64,000 nucleotides of DNA from an uncultured Bacteroidota bacterium. Lineage in GTDB: Bacteria; Bacteroidota; Bacteroidia; Flavobacteriales; Flavobacteriaceae. The notes under the pieces were generated by a model. That model was not told the DNA's origin. It made no database searches and saw only the letters and a program-made list of their open reading frames with translations. The translations under genes and the position numbers were made by a program. The number at the start of each line of letters is the position of its first letter. The first letter of the stretch is position 1. Of this stretch, positions 63,950-64,000 are shown piece after piece. The DNA lies in NCBI GenBank assembly GCA_902594745.1, contig CACJNF010000006.1, positions 7,501 through 71,500 of the forward strand. The letters are read 5' to 3'.

Positions 63950-64000
63950 AACTAGATATTCTGGCATTCGGTGCTCATCCAGATGATGTAGAAATGGGTT
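63946..64000 (+). CDS. bshB1: Bacillithiol biosynthesis deacetylase BshB1-like, 5' end (partial)
   Basis: Only the first 18 codons are in the window: MKLDILAFGAHPDDVEMG. AHPDD is the zinc-binding motif of the LmbE/PIG-L deacetylases, and this exact opening is typical of BshB1, which deacetylates N-acetylglucosaminyl-malate on the way to bacillithiol. The ATG overlaps the upstream TGA (ATGA). The gene continues past the window end; the assignment rests on a short stretch. Confidence 0.75.
   Translation, partial: MKLDILAFGAHPDDVEMG

Overview
The window reads as a stretch of core chromosome from a streamlined, AT-rich marine member of the Flavobacteriales (Bacteroidota). This rests on several independent signs: Bacteroidota-type promoter boxes (TTG, then TAnnTTTG), a 6S RNA of the flavobacterial type beside zapA, fused SecDF and fused ResB-CcsA proteins, lineage-restricted families (DUF6452/DUF6048, DUF4290, TIGR03643, CtlX), OmpP1-type outer-membrane proteins, and very tight packing with many 1-4 nt stop/start overlaps. 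I see no insertion sequence, prophage, integrase, CRISPR array or transfer signature. I also see no dedicated transcription factor or sigma factor; only HU, Rho and 6S RNA act globally on DNA or transcription.

Layout. 1-383: end of an rRNA operon (23S 3' end, 5S, terminator). 381-4633: nitroreductase, a DUF6452/DUF6048 envelope pair, ornithine aminotransferase with a cysteine-rich insertion, and a cysteine desulfurase. 4630-7112: M23 peptidase divergent from a ZapB-like/ZapA pair, then 6S RNA. 7117-13613: a GMC oxidoreductase with its gluconate-dehydrogenase-type small subunit, CutC, and aconitase overlapping an AlkB alkane monooxygenase. 13614-17922: two tandem HExxH lipoproteins, tRNA-Met, a START-like protein, YqgE, HU, Fmt and an AAA ATPase. 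17964-20230: DUF493, DUF4290 and MurA. 20232-25621: one minus-strand run (kdsC, maf, SRPBCC, SDR, DUF2256, cryptochrome DASH, a second photolyase, TIGR03643), a light-linked DNA-repair island with several uncharacterised partners. 25720-35188: cytochrome c biogenesis, two arginine-deiminase-fold enzymes, a large secreted BNR-repeat protein and a mechanosensitive channel. 35249-38908: two paralogous secreted proteins, tmRNA, KdsA and an FtsE-like ATPase. 39015-48270: amidohydrolase lipoprotein, AsnB, GyrB, malate dehydrogenase and SecDF. 48263-54176: Lgt, YidD, CysS, FolE, an OmpP1-like porin and a Tyr/Ser/Gly-rich lipoprotein. 54263-64000: ProS, tRNA-Glu, S20, Rho, TruA, an ABC exporter, FolP, DUF1599, an unusually short triosephosphate isomerase, a secreted glutathione-peroxidase-like protein, a trans-sulfuration enzyme, and the first codons of a BshB1-type bacillithiol deacetylase.

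How the genes work together. Most are housekeeping: envelope building (KdsA, KdsC, MurA, Lgt, SecDF, M23, FtsE, ZapA), translation (Fmt, CysS, ProS, S20, TruA, tmRNA, two tRNAs), folate synthesis (FolE, FolP) and central carbon flow (aconitase, malate dehydrogenase, TIM). Adaptive content fits a sunlit surface-ocean heterotroph: light-dependent DNA repair, alkane hydroxylation joined to the TCA cycle, alcohol or sugar oxidation by a GMC enzyme, arginine/citrulline/ornithine salvage, and thiol redox defence. The best leads for new biology are the small unknown proteins embedded in the photolyase run, the photolyase that lacks its iron-sulfur ligands, the tandem HExxHx6H lipoproteins, the shortened TIM, and the cysteine-rich insertion in ornithine aminotransferase.
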